DNA of 64,000 bases, taken from the NCBI RefSeq assembly GCF_000473045.1, contig NZ_AXAY01000021.1:101123-165122 (forward strand), read 5' to 3'. Source of the DNA: Bradyrhizobium sp. WSM3983. GTDB lineage: Bacteria; Pseudomonadota; Alphaproteobacteria; Rhizobiales; Xanthobacteraceae. The notes below the pieces were generated by a model. It searched no databases. It saw nothing but the letters and a program-made list of their open reading frames with translations, and had not been told where the DNA came from. The stretch's first letter is position 1. Each line of letters begins with the position of its first letter. A program made the translations under genes and the position numbers. Shown piece by piece: positions 54,170 through 62,812 of this stretch.

Positions 54170-55587
54170 CGGTTCGGCTGCGCCTTCAACGCCCGCCGCA
54201 GCACGTCCCACATCCGCGGATCGTTCATGTGCGCCACGTTGAAGCGCAGGAAGCTTTCCGCGGTCTGCGACACGCTGAACACGTTGCCGGGCGCGAGCAC
54301 CACGTCCTCTTCGAGCGCGGCACGCGCAACGGCTGTCGCATCCTGCCCGTCGGCGAGGTGGCACCACAGGAAGAAGCCGCCACGCGGCATCAGCCAGGGT
54401 TCGATGCCCAACGCCCCGAGTTTTCGCGCGATGTCGCGACGCGTCCGCGTGAGCTTTTGCCTGAGCTCGTCCATGTGCTTGCGATAGCTGCCGCCGGCCA
54501 GGACTTTTGCGATGATCTCGGTCGCCACCGGGCTCGGACCGCCAAAGCTGGTTGCGACCTGGAGGTCGACGAGATGCTCGACCCAGTCGGCGCGCGCGGC
54601 GATGTAGCCGCAGCGCACCGAGGCCGACAGTGTCTTGGAGAAGCTCCCGATCCGGATCACGCGGTTCAAGCCATCCAGCGCGGCAAGGCGTGGCGATCGT
54701 TCCGGCTCGAAGTCGCCAAAAATATCGTCCTCGATGATGGTGAGGTCGTGCGCGGCGGCCGCGGTCAACAGCCGGTGCGCGGTCTGAAGCGAGAGCGTCG
54801 CGCCGGTCGGATTGTGCAGCGCTGAATTGGTGATGTAGAGCCGCGGCCGTTCGCTGCTGAGAATCTGCTCGAAACGCGTGACATCAGGGCCTGACGGTGT
54901 GTAGGGCACGCTGACGATTCTCGCCTGATGCGCGCGCAGCAGCGCGCGAAAATTGAAGTAGCAGGGATCGTCGACCAGCACCGTGTCGCCGGGGCGGAGC
55001 AGGAAGCGGCAGATGAGGTCGGTCGCCTGCGTGCCCGAACCCGTCAGCATCAGCTGGCTGATCGAGGCCTCGATCTCGTCTTCGGCGAGGCGCGCGAGCA
55101 GCATCCGGCGCAGCGCAAGGGAGCCGGATGTCGAGCCGTAATTGGTCAGCACGCTCGCGTCGGTGCGGGCAAGCGCGCGGGTGGCTCGCCGCAGTGCCGC
55201 TTCCGGCATCCACTCCGGCGGCAACCAGCCGCAGCCGGGTTTTGGTACGGCAGCATCGGTATCGAGCGATTGCCTGGAGACCCAGAACGGATCGACCGCC
55301 CGATCGCGGCGCGGCTCGACCTCGGTCAAGGCAAGCGGCGGCGTGACCGTCGGCGAGACATAGAAGCCCGAACCGCGGCGCGCGCGGATCAAGCCTTCTG
55401 CGGCGAGGCGATCATAGGCTTCGACCACCGTGGACGGCGAGACCCCCATCGAGGCGGCAAGGCTGCGGATCGATGGCAGGCGGTCGCCGGCGCTGAGCGC
55501 GCGGCCGGCGACCTTGGCGCGGATCGCGCTCATCACGTCGACGGTCCGCGTTCCGCCGCGACCTCCGGGTTTCACTTCGATGTCCAA
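54166..55587 (-). CDS. MocR/PdxR-type GntR regulator with aminotransferase domain
   Basis: This 473-residue regulator has an N-terminal winged helix of the GntR family (about 15-80: DRLPSIRSLAASMGVSPSTVVEAYDRLAAEGLI) fused to a fold-type I aminotransferase domain. The PLP lysine is K318 in GSFSKTLS. HNPTG (258-262) and EDDIFGDF are the usual PLP-contact blocks. MocR proteins sense PLP or an amino compound. The divergent EamA transporter gene, with repeated CTGG/CAGAT boxes between them, is the likely target. Confidence 0.93.
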   Translation of the reverse strand: MDIEVKPGGRGGTRTVDVMSAIRAKVAGRALSAGDRLPSIRSLAASMGVSPSTVVEAYDRLAAEGLIRARRGSGFYVSPTVTPPLALTEVEPRRDRAVDPFWVSRQSLDTDAAVPKPGCGWLPPEWMPEAALRRATRALARTDASVLTNYGSTSGSLALRRMLLARLAEDEIEASISQLMLTGSGTQATDLICRFLLRPGDTVLVDDPCYFNFRALLRAHQARIVSVPYTPSGPDVTRFEQILSSERPRLYITNSALHNPTGATLSLQTAHRLLTAAAAHDLTIIEDDIFGDFEPERSPRLAALDGLNRVIRIGSFSKTLSASVRCGYIAARADWVEHLVDLQVATSFGGPSPVATEIIAKVLAGGSYRKHMDELRQKLTRTRRDIARKLGALGIEPWLMPRGGFFLWCHLADGQDATAVARAALEEDVVLAPGNVFSVSQTAESFLRFNVAHMNDPRMWDVLRRALKAQPNR

Positions 55588-55610
55588 GGTGTACTACCTT
55601 CCACACCCAT

Positions 55611-55644
55611 ACAGATTTGCCAGATTGTACTGGATTGTGACTGG
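55611..55644. promoter_or_regulatory. Candidate MocR binding region
   Basis: Two direct repeats are visible: CAGATTTGC-CAGATTGTA, and TACTGG-ATTGTG-ACTGG. They lie in the 108-base space between the divergent mocR-like and EamA genes. Such ordered direct repeats are typical of MocR targets. The site could both repress the regulator and activate the transporter. Confidence 0.5.
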
Positions 55645-55695
55645 TCTCGCCACCGGAGAAGGCCGAGGATCGCGGCTCAAAAAAGTGGGACGGAC

Positions 55696-56556
55696 ATGCA
55701 ATCTGCGGGCAGCGGCTGGGGCAACGGGCTTCTCGGCGTCATTATCTTCAGCGGCTCATTGCCGGCAACGCGCGTGGCGGTCGGCGGCTTCTCGGCGCTG
55801 TTCTTGACGTCGGCGCGGGCCATCATCGCGGCGCTGATCGGCGCGGCCGTGCTCGGCCTGCTCCGTCAGACGTGGCCGCCGCGGAAGGATCTCACCTCGC
55901 TCACCATCGTCTCCATCGGCGTCGTGGTCGGCTTCCCCTTGCTGACGGCGCTGGCGCTCCAGCACATCACCTCGGCGCATTCGATCGTCTTCATCGGCTT
56001 GCTGCCGCTGTCGACCGCGATCTTCGCCGTGCTGCGTGGCGGCGAGCGGCCGCAACCGCTGTTCTGGTTGTTCGCAATGCTCGGCAGCGCCACGGTGGCA
56101 GGCTTTGCCCTCGCAAATGACGGCACCGCATCAGTCGCCGGCGATCTCTTGATGGTCGCCGCGATCGTGCTGTGCGGGCTCGGCTATGCCGAGGGTGCTG
56201 CGCTGTCGCGTCGGATCGGCGGCTGGCAGGTGATCTCCTGGGCGTTGCTGCTGGCGCTGCCGCTGATGCTGCCCGTCATGATCTGGACTTGGCCGTCGAC
56301 ATGGAGCAGCGTCGGTGCGCCGGCCTGGATCGGGCTCGCTTATGTCTCGATCTTCAGCATGTTCGTCGGATTCATCTTCTGGTATCGCGGGCTCGCGATC
56401 GGCGGCATCGCGCGCGTCGGCCAGTTGCAGCAGCTGCAGCCCTTCTTCGGGCTCGCGCTGGCCGGCTTCCTGCTGCACGAGTCCGTCGCATGGAGCATGA
56501 TCGCCGCGACCGCGCTTGTGGTTGTCTGTGTGTTCTTTGCGCGGCGGTATGCCTGA
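55696..56556 (+). CDS. EamA-family DMT transporter
   Basis: This 286-residue inner-membrane transporter has ten predicted helices in two EamA halves (GVIIFSGSLPATRVAVGGFSALFLTSARAIIAAL, and LAYVSIFSMFVGFIFWYRGLAIGGIARVGQLQQLQPFFGLALA, each cited as a pattern). It is divergent from the MocR-type regulator, which probably controls it. The likely role is export of an amine or amino acid; the substrate is unknown. The ATG at 55696 is chosen, because the upstream frame overlaps the regulator. Confidence 0.92.
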   Translation: MQSAGSGWGNGLLGVIIFSGSLPATRVAVGGFSALFLTSARAIIAALIGAAVLGLLRQTWPPRKDLTSLTIVSIGVVVGFPLLTALALQHITSAHSIVFIGLLPLSTAIFAVLRGGERPQPLFWLFAMLGSATVAGFALANDGTASVAGDLLMVAAIVLCGLGYAEGAALSRRIGGWQVISWALLLALPLMLPVMIWTWPSTWSSVGAPAWIGLAYVSIFSMFVGFIFWYRGLAIGGIARVGQLQQLQPFFGLALAGFLLHESVAWSMIAATALVVVCVFFARRYA

Positions 56557-56568
56557 GGCTTTCGTGCT

Positions 56569-57783
56569 TCACACCTGATCCATCACCGTCCGCGTCAGCG
56601 CGCTCCGCGCAAATTTCTTGAGCGGCATCGGCTTTCCGAACAGGAAGCCTTGCACAAGATCGAAGCCGAGCTCGTTCGCTGCGACGAGGTCGGCGCGGCT
56701 CTCGACGCCCTCGGCGGCAGCGCGGGCGCCATAGCCCTGAGCGAGCTCGACGATGTGACGGCACACCGTGCGCTTGAGGCGGTCGTTGGCGCTACCGGTC
56801 ACGAAGTGGCGGTCAGCCTTCAGCTTGATGAAAGGGATCTTGTCGAGATCCATCAGCGACGGCCAATTGGCGCCGAGATTGTCGATCGACAGGCCAATAT
56901 TGTGCAGGCGCATCTCGCGCGAGATTTCGGTGAGAAGCTCGAGATCGCGGATCGCTTCCTCGCTGTTGATCTCGATCGTCAATCCGCCGAAGGCCGGATG
57001 CGTCGGCACGCGGCGGCAGAGGTCGCGCACGGCCTGCGGTTCCTTCAAATACGACGCCGGCAGGTGGATCGAGAGATCGACCGGGCTGTGCTGCTCCAGC
57101 AGATAGTGCCAGTCCTGCACCGCGCGTTCGATCACGAACTCCGAGAGATCGCGCAGATGCGGATCGTGCTCTTCCGGGATGAAATAGGCCGGCGGCACCA
57201 CGCCCCAGGTCGGATGGCGCATCCGCACCAGTGCCTCGGCGCCGCTGCGGATCAGCGTGCGCGCGTCGATCTTGGGCTGGTACCAGAGCTCGAGCCAGCC
57301 CGCATGCAGGGCCTCGCCGACATGAACGGCCGGGCTCGGCGCCGGCTCGTCCGGCAGCAGCATCGCGACGCGATCGCGCAGCGTCTCCGCGGCAAAGGGC
57401 GTGGTGAGCGGCGGCAGCATCGCGAGGCCATATTCCTCCCCGACCTGCTGCACAGCCTTCACGATAATCGACTCGCGGGCGCCGACGGTCAGGACCTTGC
57501 CGTCGAAGGCCTCGCGCACCAGCGTCTCCAGAAATGTGCCGGGCTCGATGCCGTCCGCGGCGACTCCGAAAAGAATAAGATCCGGCAGCTCGCCGGCGAG
57601 CACGGTCTTCAGCTCGTCGGCGCTGGCGCATTCGCTGGTGACGAAGCCAAGATCCTCCAGCACTTCGGCTAGGAACGCACGTAGATGGCGCTTGCCGTCG
57701 GCGACACATGCGCGCGGCGTTACTTTTCGCCGTCCGAAGGTTTTGGGCCTTCGTCCGGCGAGCTCAACAATTTCATCGTCCAT
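56569..57783 (-). CDS. Degenerate EAL-domain protein with pseudo-receiver N-terminus
   Basis: This protein of 404 residues has an N-terminal receiver-like domain (about 22-140). The phospho-acceptor position in PDLILFGVAADG carries Gly (residue 73), so it is probably not phosphorylated. The EAL domain (about 155-395) keeps E183 of EAL, E271, K320, E358 and Q378. It replaces the conserved Asn of VNLS with Asp (D236) and the second Asp of DDFG with Asn (N302). c-di-GMP hydrolysis is therefore doubtful; binding or protein interaction is likelier. The start at 57783 (MDDEIVEL) is chosen over one 51 bases upstream. Confidence 0.85.
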   Translation of the reverse strand: MDDEIVELAGRRPKTFGRRKVTPRACVADGKRHLRAFLAEVLEDLGFVTSECASADELKTVLAGELPDLILFGVAADGIEPGTFLETLVREAFDGKVLTVGARESIIVKAVQQVGEEYGLAMLPPLTTPFAAETLRDRVAMLLPDEPAPSPAVHVGEALHAGWLELWYQPKIDARTLIRSGAEALVRMRHPTWGVVPPAYFIPEEHDPHLRDLSEFVIERAVQDWHYLLEQHSPVDLSIHLPASYLKEPQAVRDLCRRVPTHPAFGGLTIEINSEEAIRDLELLTEISREMRLHNIGLSIDNLGANWPSLMDLDKIPFIKLKADRHFVTGSANDRLKRTVCRHIVELAQGYGARAAAEGVESRADLVAANELGFDLVQGFLFGKPMPLKKFARSALTRTVMDQV

Positions 57784-58066
57784 CGCAAACCACTCCCGTT
57801 CCGCGACCGGTGTTAGCGACGGGAGCAGTTTCAAATAAGGAGGGCTTCAGCCGATTGTTGAATTATCTGGGTAACGTTAAAGCCCCCATCATTTCTAAAA
57901 TTGTTCGGATCTCGTTCGAGAAGTCTTTACGTCTGCCCTCGCGTTGCGCATCCGCGTGCGACAATCGTGCAAGATTTTCCCGAACGTGCAGTTCGGCAGC
58001 GCGCGCAGCCGTGTCCTGTAATTGGACGAATCTGCGCGCGCTTCGCCCAATTGAATAATGGGCGCC

Positions 58067-58492
58067 TCAATTGGCGGCGGCTTTGTCGTGCTCGGCCATG
58101 CCGACCGGCTTGTAGTCATAGGTCGGATAGAACTCGGTGCGGTACGGGCCCCACGCCGTGTCCTCGATGATGCGGTTGACCTCGCGCAGCCGCGAGGCCG
58201 GCAGCCGCAGCGTGACCACCTGGCCGATGCCCATCATCACGTACCAGCTCACGACCTCCACGCCCGCCGGTGGAAAGGCTTTGCGGAAGCCCTGCTTGTC
58301 GAGTTGCGCATTCAGCTCACTGAGCGGACGCGACTGGTCGTGTTTGAAGAAGACGGTGAGCAGGACGGCATTGTCGGCGGTCGGCGCGGCATTGGCGGGC
58401 GGCGGCGCCGTCTGCGCCATCGTCGCCGGTGTGAGCGCGCACGCGCCGGTCAGCCACGTTGTCACCATCAACGCCAGTCGGATCGATCTCAT
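58067..58492 (-). CDS. Hypothetical exported protein
   Basis: This 141-residue protein has a signal peptide (about 1-26; cut after TMAQ). A Pro/Ala-rich linker and a compact alpha/beta domain follow (AVLLTVFFKHDQSRPLSELNAQLDKQGF...GIGQVVTLRLPASRLREVNRIIEDTAWG). The domain is unfamiliar to me by name but looks like a small periplasmic domain. A near-lipobox (LTGAC) is present but lacks the usual -3 residue. The 57784-58066 gap upstream of the EAL gene is AT-richer and shows no gene. Confidence 0.8.
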   Translation of the reverse strand: MRSIRLALMVTTWLTGACALTPATMAQTAPPPANAAPTADNAVLLTVFFKHDQSRPLSELNAQLDKQGFRKAFPPAGVEVVSWYVMMGIGQVVTLRLPASRLREVNRIIEDTAWGPYRTEFYPTYDYKPVGMAEHDKAAAN

Positions 58493-58842
58493 CGCCTATG
58501 TCCTTCCCAATGCAGACTGCGATGCATCGGAGAATAGGAGCGATACGTTCAGTCCACGAATTCATTTTCGCGCGATGCGCGCATATTCCCGCGCCGCGCG
58601 TGACAGTTATGCGACAACTCGCCCGGCTGCTGAGCCAACAAGTGTGAAGCACCTCACATACGTATTGCGACACCTGCGCTATTGGTTCCGCCTAGCCGGT
58701 GGTGGGCTGTCAGGGATTGCAGCTATGACGACGCGGCGATTGATCTACTGGTGGTTCAGGTTCGTGATGTCAGGGCGATTTCTCGATCGCTTCCTGTGCC
58801 TGCCGCACGCGCCCGAATAGCCCAGGGGAACGTTTTCTGTTT
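58493..58842. other. Non-coding gap
   Basis: About 350 bases lie between the exported-protein gene and the repeat at 58843. No convincing gene was seen. One frame from 58725 would encode about 31 residues (MTTRRLIYWWFRF...), which is too short to support. No terminator or tRNA was recognised. Confidence 0.5.
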
Positions 58843-58891
58843 GAGCATGATCTTGTCGGAAAACCGCTTCACACTTTTCCGGATCATGCTC
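58843..58891. repeat. Palindromic repeat, family H (GAGCATGATC...GATCATGCTC)
   Basis: A 49-base element has 10-base perfect ends (GAGCATGATC and GATCATGCTC) and inner arms CGGAAAACCGCTTCACAC / TTTTCCG. To my memory this word is very common in rhizobial genomes. Its right end abuts the stop codon of the hypothetical gene, so it may act as that gene's 3' hairpin. Confidence 0.85.
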
Positions 58892-60054
58892 TAAGTCGCC
58901 CCGATCAATTTGCGGAGCGCCGCCGCGCCGTCCTGCACGGCGTCGCGGCCCTTCCAGGCCAGATAGCTCAGCTTGCTGCCCAGCGTCTCCTGGCTGCGCA
59001 GCCGGCGTGATCCCAGGATGTGACCGACATTGGCGGGAAAGCGGCTGACCTCGGCCGACACAAGCGCCGCAATCGCGTCCATCAATTGCTGAAGCCGGAC
59101 GCCCCACTCGCTCTGCTCGATGCCGTCGATGCGAAGCTTGAGCGCATGTTCGGCGTCGTAGATTTCGGTGAGCAGGTCGCGTGCGACGAGGAAACGGTTG
59201 TGGCGGAGCGCGATCCGCAGGGCGATGCGCTTGTCGTCGAGCCGGTCGAGCACCATGGGAACGACGCAAGCGTAGGGCGCCGCGGCAACCTCGGCAGCGC
59301 TCTTGCTCGCGGCCGCCCTGGTCGCAAGGTATATGAGTTGCCAGAATGTCTTCAGGCGCCTCGCCACCAGCGCCAGTGCAAAGGGCAGCGCATTAGGATT
59401 GGCCTTCTTGAAAGCATCGAGCTGCGCGGTGATCTGGGCGACCTGGCCGTCGTCGAATTTCGTAATGGTTTCGGGCAGCTTTCCATTAAACTTCGGCAGC
59501 GCGTCGCCGGCGCGCAGCACTTGCTGCATCTTCGTCACGTCGTCGAAAGCGGTGCGCGAAGCCGTGTATTGCGCGAGCTTGCCGCGCGCGAATTCGGCGC
59601 TCTCGGCTGAAGCGAGCGTGTTCTCGAGCACCTTGACAACCTTGACCTGAAAGGTCGTCGCGATCTTCAGAACTTCCTTGGGGTTGTTGGCGGTGACCTG
59701 GTCGTTGATCGCCTTGACATAGTCGCGCGCCATGGTCGGCAGCAGGTCGCGGCAGATCCATTCCCAGATCGGCGTGAGCGTGTTGCGCGAAATCCGTCCC
59801 GCACTGGCGTGCTCAGGCGCGCCGTCGATCAGCAGCAGCTCGAGTGGAGCGAAGAAATAGCGGGACGGGCTGGTGGCGCGCGCCTGGATCGATCCGTCCT
59901 TGCGGAACTCGGCGCGCAGCTTGGCCTGGATCTCGGCCGAGCCCGGCATGTCGATGCCGCACAGCTCGAGCCGCTCGAGCTCGCTCAGCAGACAGCTGCG
60001 CGACAACGGCGTCAGCTTCTGCAGGAACTCCGATAGCTGGTCGACCTCGTTCAT
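58891..60054 (-). CDS. Conserved hypothetical protein (helical, cytoplasmic)
   Basis: This 387-residue protein has no signal peptide and no membrane segment, and is almost entirely helical. Recurrent stretches are LSEFLQKLTPLSRSCLLSELERLELCG (N-terminus), AGRISRNTLTPIWEWICRDLLP (about 96-117), and ALPFALALVARRLKTFWQLIYLATRAA. I cannot assign a named family. The ATG at 60054 (MNEVDQLSEF) is chosen over 60105. It stands alone on the minus strand, divergent from the LuxR-type regulator with a 341-base gap. Confidence 0.8.
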   Translation of the reverse strand: MNEVDQLSEFLQKLTPLSRSCLLSELERLELCGIDMPGSAEIQAKLRAEFRKDGSIQARATSPSRYFFAPLELLLIDGAPEHASAGRISRNTLTPIWEWICRDLLPTMARDYVKAINDQVTANNPKEVLKIATTFQVKVVKVLENTLASAESAEFARGKLAQYTASRTAFDDVTKMQQVLRAGDALPKFNGKLPETITKFDDGQVAQITAQLDAFKKANPNALPFALALVARRLKTFWQLIYLATRAAASKSAAEVAAAPYACVVPMVLDRLDDKRIALRIALRHNRFLVARDLLTEIYDAEHALKLRIDGIEQSEWGVRLQQLMDAIAALVSAEVSRFPANVGHILGSRRLRSQETLGSKLSYLAWKGRDAVQDGAAALRKLIGAT

Positions 60055-60395
60055 GGCACGCAATCTTCCGCAACGTTTCCAGCAGGCCTTCCGGCTCCAA
60101 TGCATGGAGGCATTTGCGCGCTCTCAATTGTGACAAAGAGAAGCAGGTCGCCGTTAATTTATCCGTAAAGTCCGGGGGACTCTGCGGCCGGGCGTGGCGC
60201 GGATCGTTAAGAAGGTCTTTGCGGTTCCGCCGGCGGTTTGGGCGGAATATCAACCCTGACATAGGCAACGAGCGAGGGATGCAAGCACAAATTGTGCCGT
60301 TGTCGGCATTTCAGCACAAAACTGACAAAATCACCGTAGTCTTACGGAGCAGAAAGTTAACCCCAGAACGCCCCGGGTTCCGCTAAACGGGTCAC

Positions 60396-61013
60396 ATGGG
60401 GTCACAGAACGATATGGTTGCTGATTCGCGGCCGTCGGAATGGTTCGAAAGCGCTGCTCCGGCCGAAGAGCTTGATTTCGCCCGGCTGAACGCCGCCCGT
60501 GCCAAGGCGGCCGACGAGATGGCCGCGGCCATTGCCCGCGAGCTCAACGGTCCCCTGACCGCACTCCTGCTCTACATGGGCGAGATCAAGCACCACAGCG
60601 ACCAGCTCGCGCCTGTCTCGGCTGACCGTGCGTATTTGCAGCAGGTGGTGGAGAATGCATTGGCGCAGACCGAGCGCGTCTGCGGCGTGGTCAAGCAACT
60701 CGCCGGCTCCCACAAGGGCGCGTTGCCTGCACCGTCCACGACCGAGGATGCCGAGTTCAAGGCCGGCCGCGCGCTGCCGGCGCCGCGGGAGACGGGCTCC
60801 GAACTGTCGAGCCCGTCGGGCAAGCGGCTGACCAAGCGTGAGCGTGAAGTGCTGCGGCTGATCAGCGAGGGTTTCTCGAACAAGCAGGGGGCGCTGCGGA
60901 TGCAGATCAGCCCGCGCACTTTCGAGAGCCATCGGGCGGAAGCGATGCGGAAGCTTGGCGCGCGCAACACCGCGGATCTCGTCCGCGCGGCGCTGCTGCA
61001 TTCGATCGATTGA
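60396..61013 (+). CDS. LuxR-type regulator with histidine-kinase-like N-terminus lacking the phospho-His
   Basis: This is a 205-residue protein. The N-terminal half (about 30-105) reads like a HisKA dimerisation domain (AIARELNGPLTALLLYMGEIK...LQQVVENALAQTERVCGVVKQL). The His of the usual H-E-L-N-Q-P-L motif is Arg (R48). A disordered linker (105-140) follows, then a LuxR/FixJ helix-turn-helix (about 143-203: LTKREREVLRLISEGFSNKQ...TFESHRAEAMRKLGARNTADLVRAAL). It may dimerise through the HisKA-like part and bind DNA. The start is uncertain (60396 or 60414). No partner kinase gene is adjacent. Confidence 0.88.
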   Translation: MGSQNDMVADSRPSEWFESAAPAEELDFARLNAARAKAADEMAAAIARELNGPLTALLLYMGEIKHHSDQLAPVSADRAYLQQVVENALAQTERVCGVVKQLAGSHKGALPAPSTTEDAEFKAGRALPAPRETGSELSSPSGKRLTKREREVLRLISEGFSNKQGALRMQISPRTFESHRAEAMRKLGARNTADLVRAALLHSID

Positions 61014-61053
61014 AGCCGTCGTCTCGCGCCGCCTTGGTGGCGGCGCGTCATGC

Positions 61054-61302
61054 CTAAAAATAGTCTTCTGAGAAGGGGCGCATGCGCGAATTGGGCCGCA
61101 GCGCCTTCGGCTCTTCCTTCGGCGCAGTCGGGATGATGGTGATGGTCCAGCGCGGGGGGATCGTCGAATCCTGCTCCAGCACCGAGCGCACAAAACCCGT
61201 CACCGTGGACTCGCCCGCCTTCACCGTGGCCATCCGGCCGTTGAACTGTGCGATGCGGAAGCGACGGACCTCTTTCTGGTCCGCAGTCTCATAGGTGAAC
61301 AT
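61054..61302 (-). CDS. Small conserved-looking hypothetical protein
   Basis: This 82-residue protein is basic and beta-rich (MFTYETADQKEVRRFRIAQFNGRMATVKAGEST...PRWTITIIPTAPKEEPKALRPN). A strong AGGAGG site lies 8 bases before the start, supporting translation. No family is recognised. It is convergent with the LuxR-type gene, 40 bases apart. Confidence 0.7.
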   Translation of the reverse strand: MFTYETADQKEVRRFRIAQFNGRMATVKAGESTVTGFVRSVLEQDSTIPPRWTITIIPTAPKEEPKALRPNSRMRPFSEDYF

Positions 61303-61401
61303 GGAAACCCTCCTGGTTTCCGGCGACTATCGCCATCTATGATTAGTCATCCGTGAAAATCGCAAACCGTATAAGTACGGCGGGTTTTTGGGCGGGGATG
61401 G

Positions 61402-61779
61402 TCAGCCCTGCGGTTCCTGCGCCTTCGCGGCGGTGAAGGCCACGTCCATCTGCCGCAGCAGATCGCCAAATTCGGCGTCGTCGACGGTGTCGGCGGTGCT
61501 CTCTAGTCGCAGCGCCAGCGCCGCGAGCCGGAGATAGCCGAACGTTCTGGCCGTGCTCTTCAGCGAATGCGCCTCGCGCGCGATCCGGCCCCGGTGCAGG
61601 CCGAGCGCGAGCGTGTGAAACAGCTTGAGCCGTGCGCTCGTCTCGCTCCAGAACACTGCGCGGACTTCGCAGGCGCCGTCCTCGCCAATCTCGTGCACCA
61701 GCACGTTGAACGCGCCGGGCTCGCGCAGGGGCGCTGCATCGAGCGCGCCCTGCGCGGGAGCGAAAGCGGCGTCGAACAT
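61402..61779 (-). CDS. Hpt-domain phosphotransfer protein
   Basis: This 125-residue protein has an Hpt four-helix pattern from about residue 45. The phospho-accepting H71 lies in REAHSLKSTARTFGY (the H-x-L-K-G/S motif). No receiver or kinase domain is attached, so it is a stand-alone relay protein. The start at 61779 (MFDAAFAPAQG) is chosen; the longer reading adds a cysteine-rich stretch that is unlikely to be coding. It lies 147 bases downstream of the Crp/Fnr gene. Confidence 0.85.
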   Translation of the reverse strand: MFDAAFAPAQGALDAAPLREPGAFNVLVHEIGEDGACEVRAVFWSETSARLKLFHTLALGLHRGRIAREAHSLKSTARTFGYLRLAALALRLESTADTVDDAEFGDLLRQMDVAFTAAKAQEPQG

Positions 61780-61926
61780 GATGTCCCGGTCCCCGTGATG
61801 CGCGCCGCGGTGCGAGGCGTCCGGGATGTCTACGCCATTCCGATTTCGGTTCTGGTCACGAGTTATGCAGTGTTTGCAGGCGGCGTTAAGCACTTGCTTT
61901 ACCATGCGCCGCACCCGCGCGGCCCG

Positions 61927-62649
61927 TCAGGGCCCGAGCAGCCGATCGTACTGGGCCTTGACCGTGGCGTAGCATTCGCACGCCGTCTGGCGCAGTCCGT
62001 CCAGATTGAGGATCTGGATGTGTCCGCGGCTGTAGTGGATGAAATTGGCCTGCTGCAGGGTGTTGGCGACCAGCGACACGCTGTTGCGCCGCGCCCCGAT
62101 CATCTGCGCCATGGCCTCCTGGGTCAGCAGCAACCGGCAGTCGCCCGACAGATCATGGGTGTGCAGCAGGCAGCGCGACAGCCGTGACTCCACCGGATGC
62201 GCCGCGTTGCAGCCCGCGGTCTGCTGCACCTGCGCGTAGACAGCGAGCCCGTGGCGCGTCAGCAGCGTTCGCAGGGTGGAGCTCTGTTCGGCCGCGATGC
62301 GCAGCCGGTCGAGATCCATCACCGACGCGACGCCGGGAACCAGCACGACGGCCGTGTTCAGCGCGCAGGCATCGCCCATGGTCGAGAGTGTTCCGAGCAG
62401 GCTGTCGCGGCCGATCATGGCCACCTGCACATGCTCGCCCTTGGCAAGTTTCACGACCAGCGAGACCACGCCTCGGTGCGGGAAATAGGCGCGCTTGAGC
62501 GTCTCACCGGTTTCGACCAGCACTGCGTCATGGGGTAGATCGACCGTGCGCAGATGTGCACGGATCAATTCATAATCGTCTGCCGACAGTGCCGACAGGA
62601 AACCGTTGGATGGGCGCAGCATCGTTTCCAAATCTGCCTCCCGTCTCAT
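61927..62649 (-). CDS. Crp/Fnr family transcriptional regulator
   Basis: This 240-residue regulator has an N-terminal cyclic-nucleotide-binding-like beta-barrel (about 15-135, with ETGETLKRAYFPHRGVVSLVV) and a C-terminal winged helix (about 165-225: LLLTQEAMAQMIGARRNSVSLVANTLQQANFIHYSRGHIQI). No N-terminal Cys cluster is present, so it is not an oxygen-sensing FNR. The family is strongly expanded in Bradyrhizobium. The start may be 62649 or 62622. A decayed paralogue lies just upstream. Confidence 0.92.
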   Translation of the reverse strand: MRREADLETMLRPSNGFLSALSADDYELIRAHLRTVDLPHDAVLVETGETLKRAYFPHRGVVSLVVKLAKGEHVQVAMIGRDSLLGTLSTMGDACALNTAVVLVPGVASVMDLDRLRIAAEQSSTLRTLLTRHGLAVYAQVQQTAGCNAAHPVESRLSRCLLHTHDLSGDCRLLLTQEAMAQMIGARRNSVSLVANTLQQANFIHYSRGHIQILNLDGLRQTACECYATVKAQYDRLLGP

Positions 62650-62812
62650 CCGCCGGTGGAATGCCCGTCACCGAATCCGCTATTCCCTACGTGGCAAGTT
62701 CCACCATGTTCACGGCGGGATATATTGGCAATTGGTTCATTGTCCACAGTTGCGCCCCAATCACCTGATGCCGTCTGGCGTGCACCCGGCATGCAGGCGG
62801 CGATGGTAGCGC

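Noticed and set aside
53594..54367. Minus-strand 257-residue frame opposite the GDYXXLXY gene
   Set aside because: Shadow frame; the plus-strand gene has the defining motif and an ATGA coupling.
58725..58820. 31-residue frame MTTRRLIYWWFRF...
   Set aside because: Too short, no ribosome binding site and no recognised relative.
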